Notes under the pieces: generated by a model
The model's database searches: none
What the model saw: only the letters and a program-made list of their open reading frames with translations
Told to the model about the DNA's origin: nothing
Assembly: GCA_038277395.1 (NCBI GenBank)
Contig: CM076196.1
Location: forward strand, 131,685,410 to 131,749,409
Direction of reading: 5' to 3'
DNA: 64,000 nucleotides
Source: Dryocosmus kuriphilus
Taxonomy: Eukaryota; Arthropoda; Insecta; Hymenoptera; Cynipidae
Shown here: piece after piece, positions 58,490 through 64,000 of the stretch
How the letters are laid out: each line of letters opens with the position of its first letter
How positions within the stretch are numbered: position 1 is the stretch's first letter
Made by a program: the position numbers and the translations under genes

Positions 58490-59756
58490 CAGTCTGTTTC
58501 ACAAGAAAGAATACACGTTTTCTCGAAAACTTTTAAAGATTTTTGTCATTTCTTTTTTGACCTGACTGTACGTTTCAAGGGCAAGAGCGGAACTGTCGAT
58601 TTGGTTCAGTCTCATTCGAAGTGTCGGATAGTGAACAAGTTTGCGCAATGAGTGCAGTATACGCTAAACGGTTCGAAGCTGTGTTTTTGTGCAACAATGC
58701 ACACGAACTAAAACTTTCATACTCAGCTGCTGCTAAAGTGATTAAAAAGTCTAAGTAGTTCGTGCAAAAGTGGGTGGAGCGGTATAGGGACACAAAAGCT
58801 GTTGACGATCTTCCAGGAAAAGGAGAAACGCGAGCAACGTCCAGCAAGGAGGATAAGGGGATCATCGCTCTATTCAAGCGCAACCCCACTCTACGGCTGC
58901 ACGAAGCCGAGGCTAAGCTAGCGGAGAAGGGATTAGACGTTAGTATAAACACCATAAGACGCAGATTAGCTGAGGTAAACATGCAGTACCGTAGCACGAG
59001 GCAGAAACCGCTGCTCTCAGAAGTGCACATGCAAACACGGCTGTCATAGGCTATGGAAAATAATGATCGCGATTGGTCAAATGTGGTTTTTTTCCGACGA
59101 AGCATCCTTTTGGGCATGGGTTCCAACAAAACGTGTCTGGTCAGGCAAAGGTGAGCGATTCCTCCAGCGAACTGTTAAACACCCAGTAAAGATCCATGTT
59201 TGGGGATGCTTCTCACAGCGCGGTTTTGGCTGTTTAGAGCTGTTCACTGAGAACTTGAACGCGGAAAAAATGGTCAAAATCTACAAGCATGGTCTTCTGA
59301 GGTCTGCAGAAAAGATGTTTGGAGCCAATAATGAGGTTTGGATCCTTCAAGAGGACAACGATCCCAAACATTGCAGTCGGCTCTGCAAGAACTGGAAAGC
59401 TGAAAATGGCGTCGTCACCTTGGCCTGGCCTTCAAAATCTCCTGATGCCAATCCGATTGAAAATGTGTGGAGTGTCGTTAAGAGAAAACTTGCAGGAAGG
59501 CGTGTATTCACCCTCAAGCAGCTCTCTCGACGAATTAGAGAGGTGTGGCGCTCTCTATCTTTAGAATATGCTGAAAAATTAGTCGAGAGCATGCTCAGAA
59601 GATGCCAGGCCATTATAGAGAATAATGGCGATTGGACCATTTATTAAGGTAAGTCCTCCCTAATTTTTAAAGCGTTTTTTCATGCCAAAAAAGAAAAATA
59701 AAGTTTTCTTTAAAACTTTTCGAGAAAACGCGTATTCTTTCTTGCGGAACAGACTG
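58490..59756 (+). mobile_element. Tc1-like DNA transposon, full length
   Basis: The 1267 bases have ~40-base inverted ends (CAGTCTGTTTCACAAGAAAG at the left; complement at the right) flanked by TA on both sides. It contains a single transposase gene. A 3' fragment of a relative lies at 9387-9712. Confidence 0.95.
58648..59647 (+). pseudogene. Tc1 transposase (DD34E), inactivated
   Basis: The product is the cut-and-paste transposase of Tc1 elements. The ATG at 58648 begins the HTH region, and a TAG at 58756 interrupts it. The frame resumes (FVQKWVERYRDTKAVDDLPG), with a second HTH part (LRLHEAEAKLAEKGLDVS), and ends at TAG 59047. One extra T in the run near 59085 shifts the frame before FSDEASFWAW (first Asp). 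The second Asp is in EDNDPKHCS and the Glu in PDANPIENVW, 34 residues apart. All catalytic residues are present, so decay looks fairly recent. Confidence 0.95.
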
Positions 59757-60252
59757 TACGTATGAGAATAGACAAATGGCCACCCACTTAGCTGCCGTGG
59801 CCACCCAGTGACTACAGCTTGACCACAAAATTCTTTAACGTCAGGTGAGTATTTTAGTACAATAAAAAGTGATCTCAAACGTTAATATTAATCTATTTCG
59901 TATAGAATTTTGTTTTATTTTTGTCAAGAAAAATAACCTTGTATGAAATTATTTTTCAAAAAATATAGTTACAATCACAACTAAAAATAATTCAAATTTA
60001 GTTTGAAAATATTTTTGCTTTTAAGGGCGAATGAAATTCTCACTTGTTAAAGTCGGAGATAAGATATATTTAACTATGAATTTGACGACCACTATGAACA
60101 TACAAAAACTACTAGTGTTAGAAACTTTTTTTATAAAAATAAAATTTATTTATATTATAAAATACACAATATACTTTGGTAATTTAATACTATATGTCGT
60201 TATAGTAATATTTCTTTGCGTAAATATGACGAATGAAAATAAATAAAATATA
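59757..60252. other. Unassigned DNA between Tc1 and hAT
   Basis: Contains two GGCCACCCA words (near 59775 and 59800) that also occur at 63115. No gene or inverted end is established. Confidence 0.4.
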
Positions 60253-61853
60253 CTAAAATGCAGAAGTTTCGCGGAAAAACTTTTGAATAAAATCTCTCTC
60301 GACATATAAACTAAAATCTGGTTCGCGATAACGCCTCTCCTTCTTGCGTAAAAACTCCGCTGCAGCTGTTCTAGGGTCATATACAGCTGTGCCCACCCCA
60401 TTTAGTGCAATAAGCATTCTTGCATTAATAGTCTCATCTGATGTCGACAGCCGATGAATCGATTTCATTTGATTAGAATGAGATATCACTTTTTCAACAG
60501 TCATCGAATGAGGTGAAAGGATCAGTAACGAACACAGCAACTTCTGCAAGATTCCAAATGTGACAGGTATCAGTCGTCGCAGTTTATAAGACATTTTAGT
60601 ACCTTCGTCCGGCGTGTCAAGATCCTCAGTTTCTTGCACTTTTGGCCAGCAGTCACAAACATTTGATGCAAACTCAGCAACTTTTGCATCGCCAAAAATT
60701 CTTTCAATTGAAGAACGACCCGTCTGAATCATTTCTTGAGCAGTTGTCACCGTCAAAAACTGAGAGAATTCCTTGATAAGTTTATTTTCCTCAATATTCA
60801 TTCGGGCATCCAGAAAATTGATAAAAGCAGATATAATTTTAATTCGTAGTGCGAATCTCACTTCAAAGTAACCCAGAAATGTGCTATGACTTTGAAACAT
60901 TGTCTACATTTCTTTCAGTTTAGAAGCAGACGTGCGAAAATATTTGGCAACAGCTGTGGTATTACCCAACCAGCGCTTAATTTCAGAAACCGTTGCTATA
61001 GCTGATTCCATAGCAAGATCTGAACGATGGCAATAACACCAAACCGTCATCAGTTTGTGTCCTAGGTAATTTTCAAGAAGTTTCCAGAGACCAGCCTCAG
61101 TTCCAGTATTAGCGGCTTCGCCGTCTGTTGTCACTCCTACCAATAAATCAGTTGGAACGTCAGTTGCCTTACATTCTTTCACTGTGGCCCCCAGTAATCC
61201 GGCAGTACCTGTCTTCTCAGGTTGTGTCGCTCCGATAAAATGGTTCTCGATTACCGTTGGATTTTGACTAGAAACATGCCTCACAATGATATATTTCATA
61301 TCCTTATTATGACTATCGACACTCCCGTCAATTTGCAGCGATACGCATATCAAGTTGAATATTCCAGTCTTTTGCATCGTTGAGTTGTGCTTGGATTGAC
61401 TTTGCCCGTATTGTTGCAAGCGAGCAAGCAGGCCATGTACGAGCTGTAGGAGTTTCCAACAAAGAATCGTTATAAACATCTATGCACAATGAGATTAAAT
61501 CATTTATAATACTCGCTCGGTGTTTTGTAAAAGGGTTAACCCACGGATGTTTTTCGGACTGTTGCTTCCATAATTCTGCGGACTTGTAAGCTTCTGCTGC
61601 AGCGAAGTGAACATTCGACTCTATGTGATCAACAATTCTCTTTAATTTTTGCTCTTCATCCACTCGAATCCCCTCGGCGAGTGGGACCACCCCCGTTTTT
61701 GGCTACCTTAGCTGCCTCATCGTTAAACTCATTGCATATTAAACAGCAAATAAATTGTTGATTTCTTTTCCCTTCCATTTGAGTTGATTTTTTTTTAAAT
61801 TTCCAGTTTTGTAACATCCATTCGAGATCAAATTTGTAGCCTTTATAAAACAT
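60253..61853 (-). pseudogene. hAT-family transposase, frameshifted
   Basis: The reading order on the minus strand is as follows. 61853-61656 has a Cys pair (CCLICNEF) in a BED-type zinc-finger position. 61690-61328 has EKHPWVNPFTKHRASIINDL and a helical region. 61479-60904 has LQIDGSVDSHNKDMKYIIV, TTDGEAANTG and WCYCHRSDLAMESAI, the RNase-H-like core with its Asp residues. 60900-60253 is the C-terminal dimerisation part (LILSPHSMTVEKVISHSNQM, LSTSDETINARMLIAL). The pieces are in different frames and lack a common start. Flanking hAT ends were not found. It resembles the ZBED/ZMYM-like branch of hAT proteins. Confidence 0.8.
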
Positions 61854-63823
61854 AACAGATGCTCCTGGATCATCTTCTTCTATTCAAATAAAATAATAAA
61901 TCCATATTGCGACCGTAGTACTATGCTTGCTTTCCTTCGAGAAATAATCAATTGGACACGATTTAGGACGATGAGGCTTGTCAGACTCATCTAAAGTGTC
62001 CATCAAATAATTTTTTCCTTCTCCCCTTTATAGAGTTAGTGAGAAAACACTTAAAGAGACACAATTTTCATTTCAAGTCTCAACAATTTTTTTACGAGAT
62101 CTAAGTTATTGGAAAAAATACTTTAGAGCAAGTGGATTTCTACCTGAAGAGCGATAAATTCATTTCACTTTTTTCCCCTTCTTAAAGGACCATAAATCTG
62201 CCATTTTATAACCTAAATCTTTCTATCGATTGGGAACGATTGATACACTCAATCATTGCCAATCGTGCATACACGATTAAGAAACACAATTAGAAACGAT
62301 TAAAATTGTTGGTCCATCTTTCAACATCGTCTTCAATTGATTATTTCTAGAAGGGTTGTTTTGTGTCTAAAAAGTGTCATGCAGAAAGTATACTGACTGT
62401 ATTGAGGTTAATTTTGTCGTCAGAATCATCATTTTGCAAGGATCTTTTATTACCACTTTTCAACTATTTATCGAGACTCGACATTTACGGTTTATACATA
62501 CAATATTTAATATTACGTATCGTTGTAAATGACAAAGACGTTTCATGAACAGACAATTCACAATGATGGCTTCAATTCACCCGCTGCAATATTCAGCAAA
62601 TGCAAGAAAAACAGATGAAAACACATTGTAGAATGTATATTCTTAGCACCCTGACCGAAATTATGTAGGGTCTTAGCACTCCGACTAAACTTTACAGTTT
62701 ACATCGAGTGAGAGATTTTCTAGATTTTAAAATATTAATGGCGGAGCGAGCGAGTAGAGAGAAGAGAGCTCCCTCTCGACAGAGTCGCTTGGTAGCCATA
62801 GACTAGCGACACGAAGCAGTGAAAAAAGAAGTAGTCGCCAGCACAAGTGTTGTTATAAGAAGGCCGCGCGCTACTGAATGGACGTCGAGTTTCGTTGTTT
62901 CGATAATAATTGCAGACATAAAAATGGCTTATCATGAATAATAATAATAACACTCCGCAAATTTATGTCAAAATATGAATACTCAATAAAAATATATATA
63001 AACAGTCTGAATAAGAATTCACATTATATTTAACAGTTGATTCAATGCCGATAAGCTCCTTCAATAAATTGGGAGAAATGTGGCCGAGGGTAGAGCATGT
63101 AAGTTTTTGCTATGGCCACCCAGTCGGAAATCCTTAAAAAATGGCTTGGTAATTAGACGCTTCAAACATTAAGTTGTCTTTACTTTAATTGCATTAGCAT
63201 GTAACTACAAATATAAAAAATTTTGCTTCGCAAGTTGTTTCACCCTGTATTTTCTATCCTTCTTTTCCGTAGAAAAAAATGTAAACACACCTTTCAGTCT
63301 GCTTGTTATTATTTTTACTACAGATTTGTATGAGTTTTGAAAATTATTTTGGACTTCTCACATCGTACTGCGAATTATTTATATTATAATAAATACTGTT
63401 TTACTATCAGTGCCAAAAGTGATAAAATACAATTTTCAATTTTTATTAATTTGATGAAATGGTAAAAGAACAAATAGCCCGAACCAGGCAGGTACTAAAG
63501 CAAAAATTGTCTGCTATTAAATTATTTAAGTCCAAAAGCTCACCTTTTTTTAACGAAAATGTAATACAAAATGCATTGATAACACCAGCTAAAAAAATAC
63601 AAAAATTTGATTAATGTTAAAAAACCAAATATTTAATTTTGCCCCCCAAAGAACTACACCAAAACTTATAATTATATACAAATTTTTACGGCAAAAAAGT
63701 TCCACGATAAAAATCGGCAAACAAAAAGCGATAATTTACTTTTGATGTTAATGGTTTTGATCTACTGGTCATGAGTTAAAGCTCAACGAGCTAAATTATT
63801 TAGATTGTCAAACATCCTCTCTA
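61854..63823. other. Unassigned AT-rich DNA
   Basis: No convincing gene. Bases 62640-62690 contain two CTTAGCAC.C..GAC words, and 62735-62900 are GC-richer (GGCGGAGCGAGCGAG). Otherwise low-complexity. Confidence 0.5.
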
Positions 63824-63897
63824 GCTCCGCTCAGAATCAAACCCAGGTCTACAGATTGCCGGACTGGTGCTCTCTACCCACTAAGCTATGGGGAGAC
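63824..63897 (-). ncRNA. tRNA-like sequence (SINE head or decayed tRNA)
   Basis: On the minus strand, TAGCTTAGTGGGTAGAG resembles a pol III A box and D-arm. GGTTTGATTC resembles a B box and T-arm, followed by GAGCGGAGC. The spacing is tRNA-like, but the segment between the boxes (ACCAGTCCGGCAATCTG) does not form a proper 5-base anticodon stem with a U33 loop. A tRNA-derived SINE or tRNA pseudogene is more likely than a working tRNA. Confidence 0.45.
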
Positions 63898-64000
63898 GAG
63901 ATTCATTTTTCACAAACTCCAACAGGTACATCTCGACGAAATGTGAAACCTGTATTCGAGTTCCAATCTTTATATATAGTAGACTATAATGTTCTGATGT

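Noticed and set aside
63824..63897. Functional tRNA gene
   Set aside because: The anticodon stem and the U33 position cannot be satisfied.

Overview
This is AT-rich eukaryotic DNA, most likely from an insect. The evidence is mariner, Tc1, hAT, Ty3/gypsy and LINE remnants of insect type, spliceosomal introns of the GTAAG/TTTCAG kind, and a Polycomb-family MBT/SLED/SAM gene remnant. There are no bacterial features. Nearly the whole window is nested mobile DNA. Almost every coding region is broken by stops or frameshifts; the main exception is a zinc-finger gene inside a giant palindromic element.

Layout. 1-8166: two diverged, nested right-arm pieces (copies A and C) of one element family. Copy C is interrupted by a mariner (3261-7323), which itself contains a fold-back element (3551-6294). 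8167-9860: decayed DNA with a possible PIF/Harbinger scrap and a Tc1 remnant. 9861-12886: a gypsy gag-pol fragment between two inverted copies of one MITE. 12990-18340: a satellite with ~1.07-kb higher-order units built of ~153-bp monomers, split by a LINE with a 15-bp target duplication. 18722-32943: the main feature, a 14.2-kb element that is almost one perfect inverted repeat. It has a 6-bp target duplication (GTTTAT), AG...CT ends, heat-shock-element-like triplets near both ends, and two divergent copies of a CCHC zinc-finger gene at its centre. 32954-34164: MITEs, one nested inside another. 34165-38566: unrecognised DNA. 38567-42153: a DNA transposon whose ends (CACGGTG) and broken transposase resemble Transib/RAG1. 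42222-43560: hAT-type pieces.

45314-57890 holds fragments of an Sfmbt-like gene on the minus strand (MBT repeats, SLED, then SAM). They carry several frame breaks and are separated by 10.6 kb. That gap holds a LINE (47237-55850), which is itself split by a 3642-bp CACTA-like element (47736-51377) carrying exon-like cargo with good splice sites. 58490-59756 is a complete but dead Tc1 element, 60253-61853 a dead hAT transposase, and 63824-63897 a tRNA-like sequence.

The history can be read as layers: satellite or host gene, then LINE or arm copies, then DNA transposons, then MITEs. The 14.2-kb palindrome is the best candidate for something undescribed. Its ends and target duplication recall Polinton/Maverick elements, but no polymerase, integrase, ATPase or capsid gene is visible in it.
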